A stretch of DNA of 64,000 nt from Prostheceraeus crozeri (GCA_907163375.1 CAJQUW010016908.1:1-64000); one strand, 5' to 3'. Positions 11,880-24,598 are shown, counted from the stretch's first letter. The notes: a model not told the origin generated them from the letters alone. Numbers and translations: made by a program.

Positions 11880-13084
11880 TTATGGCAGCTTTTCATCGTT
11901 CCACCACCATGTGTCCCCTCGATCAGTTCTTCCTTTCTTTCTTCCACAAATTTCGTCACATGCCTGCAACACACCATTCCTGAATGAACTCCAGACATCT
12001 GCTGCTGCAGCATCCACGTGGTCCTGTACCCTTTCTTGGAATTGAAGCCTCGTTGCACTATCATCCAGCTTCCAGATTTTCCTTCTTGAAAAGCGCTTCA
12101 TTTTTACACTCTTCCTTGCTCTTGTTTTGTCTAAGTCAGCAATCAACAATCTGTGCTGCAATTCACCAGGGATTGTCTTCACGTCCTTAAGGTGCTTTCG
12201 ATTTTCCTGTCCAATTATCACAAAGTCGATCTCAGTCTCATTCCCTCCTGCACTGTAAGTCACCTTCCTCTTATCTTTCCTCCGGAACCATGTGTTCGCC
12301 ACAAACAGCTCTTTTTCATCACAAAACTCAAGTAATCGTTTCCCTTCTAAATTTCTCACGCCCATAACATTCCCTCCATGCACACCATCAAATCCATCGA
12401 TTTCCTTTCCAACATGGCCGTTGAAATCACCAAAACCCAACACCAGGTCTTCTTTAGTCTGTAATTCCCACTCATTGTCATTTCATCATAGAAAAGATCT
12501 TTTTCTGCTTCTGGCCTTCCACTTTGCGGTCCATATCCACAGATCACGCGAAGCACGTCATCCTCGATAGCCATCACCACCGCTATCAACCTGTCGCTCT
12601 TTCTTCGAACTTCCACCACTTTCTCACATAATTACTCCTCTACTTACACTCCAACTCCTGAATTTCCAGCGTCATTTCCGGGCCACCACAGCTTGTATAT
12701 TTGTCCTTCGGCGCCTACAAAACGCGCTCCCTGACCTCTCCACCGTACTTCCTGTAGACACCAAACGTCTACACTCCGTTTTCTTAGCTCTTGGCAGACT
12801 TCAGTTCCTCTTCCACAGAAGCTACCGACATTCCAACTTCCAAATCTCACCCCTAAACTTTTGTCTTTCGACCCGGAGATTCTTCGCACCCCCTGCCCAT
12901 TGAAGGGCTGCCGGGAAGTGGGGCCCAATCTTTTTTCTGTGCAATTCATTAAGGTTTTGTTGGTGCTTTGTTTTCTACGAGGAGCATGCCCTTGCTTACC
13001 CTCAACCTCGATTTTAAGACATGAGTTGTCTGCGGAACGTTTGTTATCGAAGTGTCCATCTCCTAGGCTGACTGCCTTCACCAC
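11880..13084 (-). pseudogene. LINE endonuclease region (AP-endonuclease fold) and linker, frameshifted
   Basis: The first piece (13084-12644) contains GSWNVGSFCGRGTEV and VDVWCLQEVRWRG, the N-terminal motifs of the exonuclease-endonuclease-phosphatase fold (Asn and Glu of the active site visible). The next piece (12619-12356) has VICGYGPQSGRPEAEKD. The piece 12443-11880 has LGFGDFNGHVGKE (active-site Asp and Asn) and then the DNA-binding and linker region with RTDRGDTWWWNDE. The pieces lie in different frames, so at least two frameshifts have accumulated. The enzyme would nick the target site for target-primed reverse transcription. Confidence 0.85.
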
Positions 13085-13330
13085 GGCTACCGAGCTCAGC
13101 CTACCCGATTTTCAACTCTTTCTCCTCTCAACGACGCCAGCCATCGCCGCATACGCCGCCGGTTTGCTTGGCACCAGCACTATAATGACAGGAGTGGAGA
13201 CCAGGACTATCAGCGGGATGTGTTACGGTGCCAACGGACCCAGACCTGGGGTAAGGTGGTACTCCTCCACCTGTCATCGGGGTTGCACTGCACAAACATA
13301 CAACCACAACTTTCTCACAGTCTGGTAAAT

Positions 13331-14779
13331 CTCAACATTTATAAAAACCATGCCAAGATTCACTAAGAGTCATTTACTCTTGGCCCATGTTTGAGTGAGA
13401 CAGTTACTGAAACAGCCTCAACGATTATAGGCCATAGGCCTATCATTTATTAATCAACATGCTGTAATCACATGTAGGATCTCGAAAATTCATTTACAAA
13501 AATCAATTCATATCTGAAAATGATGATCATGGTTGTTAGAATAATATGCGAGAGTAATAAACTTTCCCATGGAAAGAAATATATGCTTAAATGTAGCACT
13601 GAATTGTCATGTTTGCTGACTTGTGATAAAACAGCTAATATGTATGGATGACTGAAGACCACAGCTATCGCTTATAATAATTTAAACTAATTTGGATGAT
13701 CTGTCAAGCTGCAAGGATTCACGTCATATTGATAAATGACGCCTCTCTGAATGCATTTTTGCTCGGCTATATTTTGACGCTCACTTAATATTTCCAACCA
13801 ATCGTTTTGATATCGAATTTTTCTGTTTCTAAAGTAAAGTCATTTAATTTAATTCATCTCCAAGATGAAGAGCGGATCATAACCTTCCGGATGGCATTTA
13901 ATGGAAATACCAGTACATTTAGCGTCAACAGTTCACGTAATGTCCCACCAAGCAATTCAATGTAATATTAATTTTCATTTGTCGATGTATGTGTAATAAA
14001 AGACACTGATCTTGAATAGTCGAGATCTCGAACTCCTAAAAATGGTCAGCTTTGAGATTCGGGATTGAATTCACTGGTTGTAACTTCTTACAACGATATT
14101 TATACAAAAGTTTGGCTACTCAAATAAGTTTTTCATAGATAAAAGGGACAATTAATTTTTCAACGCTTCGCTCATATTCTGTTGAGCATCATCAAGCATT
14201 GAACAACTTGATAATTATACGCTAGCTATGAATTTAAAAAAATTGCATGGAATCTAGAATACTCAAAGTCACTTAGCCGCACTGTGCTGTCTGAATGCAC
14301 CTTGATGTGATGGTCGCTAATAGCGGACTTTTTATGCTCTACTCGCTGAAATTGATGGCGACCTGTTTATTTTTCAGCAAATTGGGTATATACCTACTTA
14401 TACAGCCTAGCCATTACATATAGGTTGAGCATATGCAACGTTATATGTACACATATGCCTACAGTAAATCAGAGATAAAAATCTTCATTTAAAAATGTAG
14501 ATCCGTACATGTATTGCCGTTCAGTTCCCGTCTAGTGCAACAACGGATAGATGTAGAGATCAGTATAAAATTCAAATAATTGATGATTATATAAAATACA
14601 TCTCAAAACAACGCAAGCGAAACATTACTTAACTTGAGCTTGAGCAAAATAACTTGTGTGCTAAACTTTCTCTGGTAAAGTAAAGCACACTGTCTTAAAA
14701 GAATGCATGTATGATATTGTTGACATTTTGTTTTGACAAAGCGATAATGTATTTAAGTACTTAAGAATTAACGGTATAT
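13331..14779. other. No gene seen
   Basis: AT-rich DNA without coding frames, repeats or RNA genes that I can support. Confidence 0.4.
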
Positions 14780-15184
14780 GGAAAAGAGGCATTACGTTAT
14801 GGTATGAAGCATCATACCCTACCTAGAAAGATAAATGCATGTAAATTACGATATGAAATTGAAAAATCGCTTTGCGCATGTCATAACTTGTCGAAAGACA
14901 TAGAGCAAAAATTTGCAGTGATAAGTAAAGAATTCGAGAAGGATGCAGCAGCATCATGTAATAACTGTGAAAATAAAAAGATGCACAGCACTCTCAGTAT
15001 ATTAAGTAGAAATAAAAGTATTAAAATCTGTTGCTGTCAGATACTGGATTGTGATCAGTATACTGAAAAAGTAGATGCTATTGTCAATGATGCTGCTAAA
15101 TTCGAAAAGATAAGTATTCCAAATAATTCAGTTAATCACTCAGTCTGTAAAGATGAACGAAGCTTAATATATTTTGAATAAATA

Positions 15185-15890
15185 TGTAAAGCCGAAAATA
15201 CCAATTAGCACTTTCAAGAGCTCAACAGGCAAATTATATGGACCAATTAAAATTCAATAAGTAATCAAAGGAACAAGACCAATTGCTGTCAGTATCATTG
15301 GCAGTCCAGCATACGGTTTAGCTAAGTATTTTGACGAAATAATTAAAAAGCCAATTAACACGAAGTATATGCTTAGCTCAACTAATCAATTCATTCAAGA
15401 AATTGGGACTGAGAAAGACAAATTTGCCTCAAAAAATTATTTGTATAGTTTTGACGTCGAGTCATTATTCAGAAACGCACCTGCAAAAGAAGTAAATAAT
15501 TTTTATCTACAGATTTTATTTATAGTGAAAACAAAAGTAGTAAGCCCCAATATGATAAAACCATTTTCAAAAAGTTATTAGGTTTTGCGGTCAATTGGTG
15601 TCTGTCTTTTAATGGTAAAGTGAATGTATATCGCCAGATCGATGGTTAGTACGGGCTCACCATTGGGTCCTACGTTAGCGAAGTTATTTCTTTCTAACAT
15701 TGAGCAAAGTTGGGTGAGTGAAGCATTTGCACATAAGTTTTACAGACGGCATGTCGATGACATATTAGTTGTTTTTGATAATACTGAGAGTATAGATGAA
15801 ATCCATTCTTTTTTGAATTCACAACACCCAAATTTAAAGTTTACAGCAGAGAAAAGTAAAAATATAATTTCATTCAGTTTTGGATGTTGA
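15185..15890 (+). pseudogene. Penelope-like reverse transcriptase fragments
   Basis: The first part reads KPKIPISTFKSSTGKLYGPIKIQ and GTRPIAVSIIGSPAYGLAKY. At 15369-15581 comes NYLYSFDVESLFRNAP, which is motif A with FDVxSLFxNxP, typical of Penelope-like RT. At 15624-15890 are GSPLGPTLAKLFLSNIE (motif B) and FYRRHVDDILVVFD (motif C with the catalytic VDD), then HPNLKFTAE. The 15369-15581 and 15624-15890 pieces are separated by a frame change and an in-frame stop. Confidence 0.85.
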
Positions 15891-16287
15891 AATTTACAAT
15901 TGGCCTATCCACATAGATTTTTCGGAAAAGTACATATACAGGTCTACCAATGAATTATAGTGCTACCTGTCCTATCCAATGGAAACGTACCCTTGTGATA
16001 GGAATGTTACATAGAGACATAGAGATTAAAATAGAAAGTCCCATTGACTTCATCAACTCATCAAAAAACAGTTCTTGGAAATAAAATATTGTACGGATAA
16101 AAAAAACAGCGAAGAAAGATGAAGGGTAGGATATCAAATATTTGATACTTCCGTTTTAGGTAAAGCGTCCGTAAAGCTCCGACACAAACTTGTTAAAATA
16201 TTTAGGAAATTCGAGGATGATGTTAACATAATATTCAACATTTGTAAAACAGGACAATAGTTTAGTTTGAAAGATAAAATAAATAAG

Positions 16288-16410
16288 CTGATGCGATCAT
16301 GCGTTGTGTATGATTTTGAATGTCGGGTTGATCTTGATATCCAATACTTGGGACAAACGAAACGCAGATTACATCAAAGAATAGAAGAACATATGAGGCA
16401 ACTCAGCCGT
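16288..16410 (+). pseudogene. GIY-YIG-type endonuclease remnant of the Penelope-like element
   Basis: Reads CVVYDFECRVDLDIQYLGQTKRRLHQRIEEH. This matches the Penelope-associated GIY-YIG core: a VY-x-FxC start, then YxGxTxRxLxxRIxEH. The position 3' of the RT is as in Penelope/Neptune-type elements. Confidence 0.8.
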
Positions 16411-16600
16411 AAGTAGCTATCTGAACATATGTCCAAACTAGTGATGAAATTTATAATTGTTTTTCCGTAAATACTTAGGACGCAGTGAATTTGAAGCTCG
16501 TATAGTAAAAGCTCCTAGATGGAGCGGTAGATAAAACTCCTAGATTAAATCAAACCGTAAGTCTTAATGGTAAATCTCTTTTCTTAAAGGGACATGTATT

Positions 16601-17794
16601 CGAATTATTGTTTTTGATAATTGTTATTGTTTTCCTTGTATTGTAAATCGTTGTTTGTCATTGTCAGCGCATGAACTTATTGTGTTAATATGAAAGACAC
16701 TACGGCACTCAATAGAAGAGAAATAAACACATGTGCGACATAAAGACAGGAGCCTTTTTTGCGAAGATTACAGGATGATATGCATTGATTATGAAGTGGT
16801 AGTTATCACATTTAAGTCTTCACTCTTCCGTCTTTTGTCTTCTACTGAGGGACATAAGTGGTGTATATCTTCGTTCTCTTCCCCGAGCTTTGAGTTCGAA
16901 AAATTACTATGATCTGACCAGATTTTTGCCTCATCGGGGTTGCCCGCGGGTATAGAAAGTCTGAAAAATAGGGTGGTCCGGAAAAAGTCTGGAAAAGTAT
17001 TATTATTAAGAAAATGTATGGTAAGTCTGGAAAATAGGGGGTCTGGAAAATAGGGGGTCTGGAAAAGTCTGGAAAATTAGGAAGTTTGGAAAAATATTGG
17101 ATAAATAAGTCTGGCAATATTAAAGCTTCACTCACATTATTCCAATCGCATTCTGTGAATTCATTTCAACAAACTTCGCATACTCGTATACTCGTATTGC
17201 TTTCCTAGCGCTTCTCTTTTACTTTTCAAATGATTTTTGCTAGTAAGCTTACTTAAAGATACTTGATTGTTCATTGAGAAAAGACAAGCACTAGGAAAGC
17301 AATATAGCGCAGTTACCTCAATGAATGCACAGATGGCAATTGGAACTATATGAGCGAAACTTTAATACATTGAGAAAATTGAAAGAATCACAGGTGCTAA
17401 AACTTGATGTGGACAAAATCGTAATTGGGAAAACATTTTAGTAAACAGCGTCATATATTTAATTAAGGCGACATAATGAGGGAGAAAATAAACGCAACTT
17501 GATTAAGGAAACCATCTGGTCAATGACGTAAGAAGTATTATAAATCTTGTTGATGAAGAGAGAAGTTAGATGAGCGACTGTAGCGTCTATTCCTTTTTAT
17601 TATTTTCGATATTCAATTTTCCATCTAAGACCATGAAAAGGGTAGTGTGCGAACTGCTAGTTATGTTCACTATAAAAGTGATCGTATATGCATGCCGTTT
17701 GTGCAGTACTTCAGTTGCAAAAGGGGTAATATGATATTTGAATAAAATAATCTTAAAATGAAAATTCTATTTTACTGAGCAATGAAGAAGTGCT
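16601..17794. other. No gene; AGTCTGGAAAA repeat block inside
   Basis: No coding region supported. The minus-strand frame at 16842-17135 is a shadow of the repeat block listed separately. Confidence 0.4.
16935..17125 (+). repeat. Degenerate AGTCTGGAAAA repeats next to a TTGCCCGCGG motif
   Basis: Starting with GGTTGCCCGCGGGTAT, there follow about nine copies of (A/G)(A)GTCTGGAAAA with variable spacers, including two adjacent copies of a 16 bp unit GGGGTCTGGAAAATAG. The layout matches the left end of the hAT-like element at 23438 (TGCCCGCGG followed by GTCAGTAAAA/GTCAGGAAA repeats). I take it as one end of a related, otherwise lost element. Confidence 0.5.
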
Positions 17795-18010
17795 GAAAAA
17801 GCGAATGAAACACAAGACTGCTGAATATCGTGAAACGGAGGAAGATCGAGTATTTTGGTCATATCTTAAGACAACGAAATGTTGCGTGTGATGGTGGAAG
17901 GTACAATCAATGGTGTAAAAGCGAGGAAGACAAAAATGAATCTACACTGACGATATCAAGGACTGGGCTCACACAAGGACGAAAGGGAATACCATCCTAA
18001 AGGCGATCTT
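17795..18010 (+). mobile_element. C-terminal fragment of an RTE-like LINE
   Basis: In one plus frame the text reads RLLNIVKRRKIEYFGHILRQRNV, the conserved C-terminal RRKxxYxGHILR motif of RTE-type LINEs that follows the reverse transcriptase. A neighbouring frame reads IYTDDIKDWAHTR, which also fits (usual form LxWxDDIxxW). No RT domain remains and the frame is broken. Confidence 0.5.
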
Positions 18011-19384
18011 AAAACATCTTCATGTGACATGAACTTCTACCTCCCCATGGAGACGCAATCTTACTTGTACATGTACCTATTTTACTGATAATATAAAAAA
18101 TGTGAAAATATGTACTCACGATTGAAAGCGTTTAAGTGCCAGCTGCTATGTGGTAGCCACTGAGTTTCATTCCTCATTATTTCAAAAAACTTTCATGACA
18201 AATTCAAATTACAAAACCTATTTTTGTCGCATTTTGAAGTACAATATTCTTTTTTCATTATTGCATCAACTAGTGAAGCGTAGAATTCATTTATTAAGGC
18301 GCAGATTATCACTCCATCGATAGATACAAGTACAATGTGCATCTACATGTATATTCGAAACTTGAATGCAAAAGATCGCTCCCGGATCCAAGTGCGCCAG
18401 AGCATTCGAATAGGGCCATTTATTCAGCTCACTCAGTTCTTCGCTCATTCTACTATTTTGTTCGCTCACTCAGCTTGCCTGTTCATTTTAATTTTACGCT
18501 GTGCCGTTCAGTTAAACTGAAACACTCAAGTCACTCACTTACTTTTTGTTACTTGATGCTCGTTGATCACATTGAGAATCAAAGAAGCTGTATTCTTCAT
18601 ATTGCTTATCATTCTTTCTTATACGCCTACTTTGTCATTCTGTCAATTTTGAAAGCAACTGTACCTGGATTTCCTTTGTCTCACAAATCGCCTTTGACAT
18701 TCATAAAACTGCCACTACAAGGAAGCCATCCAATTCCAAATCCCGGATTTCTTCCCGGATTCCTGGAAAGATGGCAACCCAATACTATTAAATTCATCAA
18801 GTAGTTGATTGTCCTACATCCCAGAAGTGTATAACTCGTAAATATTTGCAGCCATAATTACTTGGAGTTTTACCACAGCCTTTAATTTTTCATCCTGCAG
18901 AAATCGAGAGAACTTATATTAAATATTTCATAAGGCGATCGAAAATTCTTACGCGGCGGTGCACCGCCTAAAATGACCTTAAAAATACCTGACTGGTCTG
19001 ATCTTTAATCTACTCATTTACATTGTATTATATAGTGTTCACGATCAGAAGCAACAGTACTGATTTGTCACATCGAAAGTTGCTCTAAACGGCTGTCTAT
19101 GTCTGAACAGTGAAAAGCGATGTGAGAATTAATTTCCCCCATAGCAAATCTAGGACTGAGAATCATCAGTTCAGTCTGTTCATCAGCTTCATGAATAGAA
19201 AAATATTAGTTCATTTCAGTAGTAGTTACTAGAAAATCCCGTTTGCTAGGCTACTTCGCTTGCCAGTGAACGACTAAGAATCTCGTTCATTTACACCATT
19301 AAAAAGTTATAATGCACTGGTTAGAACTACTAACTAAAACTACGCGTTCGGTTATTTTCCGCTAGTCTCTTCTGTCAACTTAGC
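18011..19384. other. No gene seen
   Basis: Open frames at 18287-18804 overlap on both strands and have no coding character or known family. Confidence 0.35.
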
Positions 19385-21150
19385 TATCACGTACAAGTCA
19401 ACTTCGTACCAACCTTTGATGTTGTTTGCCCACCACATCATGGATCGGCTATACGACTGCTGCCATTCGCGCTACCAAACAGCACAATCTCCACTAAGCA
19501 AGGATGATCTATCATGCGGCAAATGTGGCCGAACAGACTCATTTGCGCTTATGAATCATCTACACAAGCCATAACTTTGGTTCTACTCTTCTCAAGACTT
19601 CGCATTGGTGGTGCGATGAAACCATCTAACATCTAAAATTCCTCGGAAGCACCGCCACTCAAAGGAGACGCCGCTTATCCGTCTTTCTCAACGTCCACGT
19701 TTCCGAAGCAAGCATCAGCACGCTGGAGACACACGATCGCAATACCGGGCATTATAGTTCTTTTGCTAATCACGTGACTCCTCCATATTTTGTCAAAACC
19801 TGCAAACGTCTTGAATGCCATGCCTGGTCATGCCAATGCGCTGACGTATTTCATTGCAAATCCCTCGCCATCTATCGTGATTCCAAGATAGGTGAACTTG
19901 TGTGTTTCGATTGCACTGCTGTTGGTCGAAAGCTCTGCTTTTTGACTTGTCTCCACTATCAGTAGTCCCTTCGTTTTATCGGTGTTGATCTTACGGCCAC
20001 ATCTTCATGCATCTGAAGAAGCGAAGTTTAGGGTATTCTCCAGTTCTCATTAACTTTCATCCGAAAGTGTTATATCATCGGCAAAGCTTGGGTTGTTGAT
20101 AGTCCGTCCCTGAATTGACACCTTTGCCGCATTGTTATAACACGTACCAGGTATGCAAAGCAAAGTAACAGATCACAGAGGATCGCCCTGTCTGGAATCC
20201 TTGCTTGAATGAGTCACCAGTTTCATTTCCGAGTCTAAATGCAGCCTTGGCACTGCAGTACATGCTCTTCAAAATATGGATAATCTTATCATCCACTCCG
20301 TGTGATTTCAGCACTGCCCACATGTAGCCTGCAGTACCATGGAATGTTGCCAAAAGCCTTAGAGAAATCGATGAAACAGACCATCATCAAGGATCTGTTG
20401 CACAGTACTGCTATCTCTGCGGATGTCTGTTTGTTCTTCTACTCGGAATGGCTGGACAGAAGCTTTCAGACACTCTAGGATGATGAGTAAGAACACTTTG
20501 AACAGAGATAAGGTGCGGTAGTTGCTGCAGATGTATAGATCTTCTTTCTTTGACAGCGTCACTATAACCGACTTGTTCCATTCATCAGAAACTTTCTCTT
20601 CAGACTATGTTTGACTGCATAGAATGAGCAGCTCTTGTGCCAATTCTACTCCACATGCATGTAGCATCTTTCCTGTGATGCCATCTGTACCGGAAGCTTT
20701 GTGTAGTTTTAGTTTCTTAGTCGCTGTTTCGCTTGACATCCGAGTATTTTGTTATTTCTGTCGTCGTCTTGGGGTGACATGTCTTCGATTTCTGTCACTA
20801 CTGTGGTGCCATAATCACAGGCCCTACGTCTACGCATGCAGGTCTCGGCAGTACAGTCCATCTCTCCGTGTTCTATTCGGATGTCTGCAACATTTGTCCA
20901 TCTCGATCTTTAGCAAATCATTGCTTCGGTTCCCATTTTCTAATGATATCTCTGATCAGCAGGTATGTTTGTCCTGCGTCTGCTTCTGCGCAGTCTGCTC
21001 AATTAACCCTATTCTCCTGGAACCACATTTTCCAATCGGCTCGCACCGCCTTTCGAACTTCATTACACTCGCTCATGTATATTTTCATGTTATGTTCTCT
21101 TCAAACTGTAGTCTGCCATGTTTCGAATACGCTTTTCATCCGTAAATAGG
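19385..21150 (-). mobile_element. LINE reverse-transcriptase fragment, antisense, decayed
   Basis: On the minus strand, from 21150 downward: a pre-RT region, then KLHKASGTDGITGKMLHACG (about 20710-20650) and NKSVIVTLSKKEDLYICSNYRTLSLF (20562 region), which match the LINE finger motif NGKAxGxDGIxxELLK followed by PLxKKGDxxxCxNxRGIxLL. The piece 20353-20135 has GVDDKIIHILKSMYCSAKAAFRLGNETGDSF. Near 20100 is NNPSFADDITLSDES, the catalytic FADD box. A C-terminal region continues to about 19390 with INTDKTKGLLIVE and FTYLGITID. There are many frame breaks. The 5' part with the endonuclease is missing. Confidence 0.75.
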
Positions 21151-21179
21151 AGTGTCCTCTGAGTGATTCCTTTCTGTCG

Positions 21180-23335
21180 GTAGACAGAGTGATCATACAG
21201 TGCTTCTGCTTGGAGATTTGAATCATGTTGACTCATCGATCTTTGAAGTATCACTTGGGCTTCATAATGTGATTTATGAACCGACTCGCATGAATGCAGT
21301 TTTGGACTTGATTCCCTTACATGACGATTATGCAGGTTACTACAAAGCTCCAGTAATTCTTCCCCCTTTTGGCTACAGTGATCACAATGTGATTATTTTG
21401 AGCCAAATGCAATCCATTTCACTAAAGGAGGAGTACTTGCGGGTGTTGTATTTGCGCAAATCAAATTTGGATAGTGCATTTACTTACCTATCTACTATTG
21501 ATTGGAATTTGATGGTTGATGAAGCATTGGAACTTATTCCCTATAATTGTAATTAGCCTAGTGCCTCTGATAGATCTTGGCTAACTAATGTGGTGAAAGT
21601 ACTAATCAATAAGAGGTACATTGCTTATCGTAACAAGGACTGGACGCTGTACAAGTTCTACAAAGAAAAGTGAGAAATGAAATATTCAAAGCTAGGCAGA
21701 AGTGGAGTGCTTCGTTTCTTTCGATGCGGGGTAAAAGCATTTCGGACGGGGACGAGTACAAGATGGTTACTTTTAACAGTAAAGTGGAAAATAACTGGCT
21801 TCCTCGATGCAATCCTGATGTCCCTTTGATGGTGCTGCTAAATGAGCTGAACAATAATCTTTCATCCCATTTCGTTGACGATCCAATTGATTCCTCTCCG
21901 TTTATCTCTGGTATCTCAAACTCTTCCGCACGTATTTAATATTGATTCCGTAGAAAAAGCACTTTTGAATGTCAGCCCAACTACAATTCCTGGCTCTGAT
22001 GGAATCCCATCAATACTGTAGTCAACTTTCACGGAGGTGATTTCAAAGCCTTCAACATTCCTGTTCAACATGTGTATCTCCAATACTAATGTGCCAAAAT
22101 CCGGGAACTGTGCCGATATATTGCCTTGCTCAAAACCGAATCCTCCTCACCTTGCTAGTATTCGCCCTATATCATTGCTTCATGTACCGGACCGATTGCT
22201 TGAAAGGCAATTACTCAAACACAACGGAACGGAATTTACTGCTAGATTTGACGAGAAGCAGTTTGCTTACCGAAAGCGGGCTCAGCAGTATGTGCTCTTG
22301 TTGAAATTGAAGACTTTAGCTCAGAGTGTTTGCAAGAAAATGGGGCATAATTGGATGCCATATGATTACATTGGACTTACAATACGATTCGACAAGTTAT
22401 CGCACAAGAGTCTTATCGAAAAAATGCTGAGAGACAGGTCTCCGACTTTACTGTTAAATTTATGGTTAACTATTTGTCATCAAAATTCCAGCGAGTCAAG
22501 TGGCATAATCAACACGGGGACTATTTGCTTGTCAAGAGCGGGATACCGCAAGGATAATGCGTCGGTCCATTGGTATTATGATATTTTTGCGCAGACATGA
22601 CAATTTCGAAAACCACCGATGTTTGTGTAGTCAAGTATACTGATGACATTATTATCTTGGTAAAACACATAAGGACATTTCAGCTAACCCCATCATTCGC
22701 ATATATAAAGAGATTTTGAATTGGGCTACAAGAAACGAAATGTTGATTAAAACGGGAAAAAGTCAACAGATGCTCTTGCATCTGAGTAATAAAATCGATG
22801 TTAGTGTACATTCAATTGCTCATATTCCAATGAATGATTTTATCAAAGTGTGCGGTGTTGCTTTTGACCCTCTTATGAACTTTCAATGCCATACTCATTT
22901 AATCACAAAAAATGCTTCGTCACGTGTCCACATCCTACGTCGGCCTAAGCCATTCTCTCATCGTCTGATCTGATTAAGATTTACAATAATAGCGTGAGTT
23001 ACATTCTGGAGAACTGTACTCCGTTATTTTTGAGTTCGTGTTCGACAAATGCAAACATGATAAATAAAGTGCAGGAAAGAGCCCATAAAGTGATTTGTGG
23101 TGCTTCCCACTGTCTTTGCAATGGTTTCCTTCCCTCGATTACAGACGCATCATGATTGGTCTTAAGTTGTTCAAATCCATGACTCGATATTCTGATCACC
23201 CCTTACACCATTTAGTGCCTCACAAGTTTGCCTACTCGAACAAATACTCCGTTCCCGAGATTAAATCCTCTATGAGATCGAGATCATTCATCGTGTCAGT
23301 TATTAAATTTGTCTATAATGGTTTTTAAAAGTGTC
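21180..23335 (+). mobile_element. CR1/Jockey-like LINE, 5'-truncated, decayed
   Basis: The plus strand begins inside an endonuclease (21200-21556: LLGDLNHVDSS, TRMNAVLDLIP, FGYSDHNVI, i.e. the C-terminal Asp, Asn and SDH motifs). RT pieces follow: PTTIPGSDGIPS near 21980, LPCSKPNPPHLASIRPISLLHV (22037-22600 region), KYTDDIIIL near 22632 (YxDD box) and NWATRNEMLIKTGKSQQMLLHL (22716-22973). The C-terminal thumb piece ILENCTPLF...KVQERAHKVICG lies at 23000-23330. There are many frame breaks. The 5' end abuts the oppositely oriented LINE at about 21150-21180. Confidence 0.8.
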
Positions 23336-23432
23336 CAGTGTCGTGTTTCATTTAACTTCATTTAACTTTTTCTCTTGTGCGATTTCTTATTTGGTCATTA
23401 ACACCGTGTAATGACATTCCTATGTTTCATAT

Positions 23433-23437
23433 GTAAT
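23433..23437. repeat. Left 5-bp target-site duplication (GTAAT)
   Basis: Identical to 26647-26651 immediately outside the right terminus of the hAT-like element. Confidence 0.6.
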
Positions 23438-23699
23438 CATGGTGCCCGCGGTCAGTAAAAGTCAGAAAAAGTCAGGAAATTTTTAGGGTCAGTAAAGAGT
23501 CAGGAAAAGTCAGTAAATTTCTTAGAGTCAGTAAAAAGTCAGGAAAAGTCAGTAAATTTATAGGTACTGTGTTTAAATTGTAAAACGTCGGGATTTTTTA
23601 CAATGAAGAATATTAATGAAATTTAAATGTAATTTTAATTATCAGGAAGATAACTAGAACCATATTTTCTGATCCAGTGTTGCATGTATTTATTTCAGC

Positions 23700-24567
23700 C
23701 TTCATAACGAAAGGTAAAGTTTCAGTGATTTATATTAGCGATCTTCGAGTTTCGGGCTCTTCTTATTCTCAAAATATGACTAATTCGTTATTCGAGGGGA
23801 CTGTTATTTGCGGACTTGACTATTAAAGCTCTGTACGTGGAGTATTTATATGCGGATGGCGACAATGTGCATGTGTTATCAGAGCATCACCGATTTATCA
23901 ACTGGTGTAAAGATATGGACCTCACTCTGAACCTATCGAAATGTAAGACAATGTGTGTGAGTAGCAGAAGTTCCTCTAATCCAATTGCTTTAAACGGAGT
24001 TCAGCAAGTTTCCTCACTCAAACTTTTGGGTGTCACTTTTAGTTCTACTCTATCATGGAAATTGCATTTTGATAATGTGATACTATCGGCTTCAAGGAAA
24101 CTGTATGGATTGAGCAAGCTTAGAAGCTTTGTGACAAAGAGTGATCTCATACGCTTATACAATTCAACTGTAAGGATTTCGCTGGAATACGCCAACCCCT
24201 TGTTCACGAACATTACTGCCAACGACAAGTCTCGGTTATGCAAAGTTCAAAATCGTTTTCATCGATTGTTATGTGGGACTGATTGTACCAGTGTGTGCAT
24301 GCCCTCTTTAGACCTTCGTCGACATAAGCAGACATTAAAGCTTTTTCGCAAAACCCTTTCTCCCAAACACGTCCTTCATCGACTTTTGCCGCAGAGATCG
24401 ACACGAACAAATAGGTTTCTCTTCCCCATCACAAAAAGCGCATATCGGAGAACTGCTTTTGTCGCTTATTGTGTTTCTTTTTATAATGATGATGTTGTGC
24501 GTTAATGACTTGTACCGACCCACTACATATGACTTGTAATTTTGATTTCAATTTGGAAAATATAAAC

Positions 24568-24598
<31 letters not shown>

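Larger units (their letters stand above)
9831..13330 (-). mobile_element. LINE, RTE/CFDP2-like, antisense, nearly full length, decayed
   Basis: Reading the minus strand from 13330 to 9831 gives a 5' leader, an AP-endonuclease region, a reverse transcriptase, a Cys-rich finger and a C-terminal region, ending in a short trinucleotide tail. The small-unit tail and single ORF of about 1,000 codons fit RTE-like LINEs. The same endonuclease type is known in vertebrate databases as the CFDP2/BovB-derived domain. Several frameshifts split the ORF (between the endonuclease pieces near 12400, near 11590-11850, near 10950 and near 10090), so this copy is not functional. Confidence 0.85.
14780..16600 (+). 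mobile_element. Penelope-like element (RT plus GIY-YIG), decayed
   Basis: Plus-strand pieces follow the order of a Penelope-like retroelement: an N-terminal region (14804-15181), reverse transcriptase motifs (about 15185-15890) and a GIY-YIG-type nuclease (about 16288-16410), then a tail with LNQTVSLNGKSLFLKG near 16540-16595. The pieces lie in more than one frame with several stops, so the copy is inactive. Ends are set by homology only; I saw no terminal repeats. Confidence 0.8.

Noticed and set aside
9814-13328. Long plus-strand frames across 9.8-13.3 kb
   Set aside because: They are antisense shadows of the minus-strand LINE; their Ser/Phe/Leu-rich translations have no domains.
16842-17135. 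97-codon minus-strand Pro/Phe-rich frame
   Set aside because: It is the reverse reading of the AGTCTGGAAAA repeat block.
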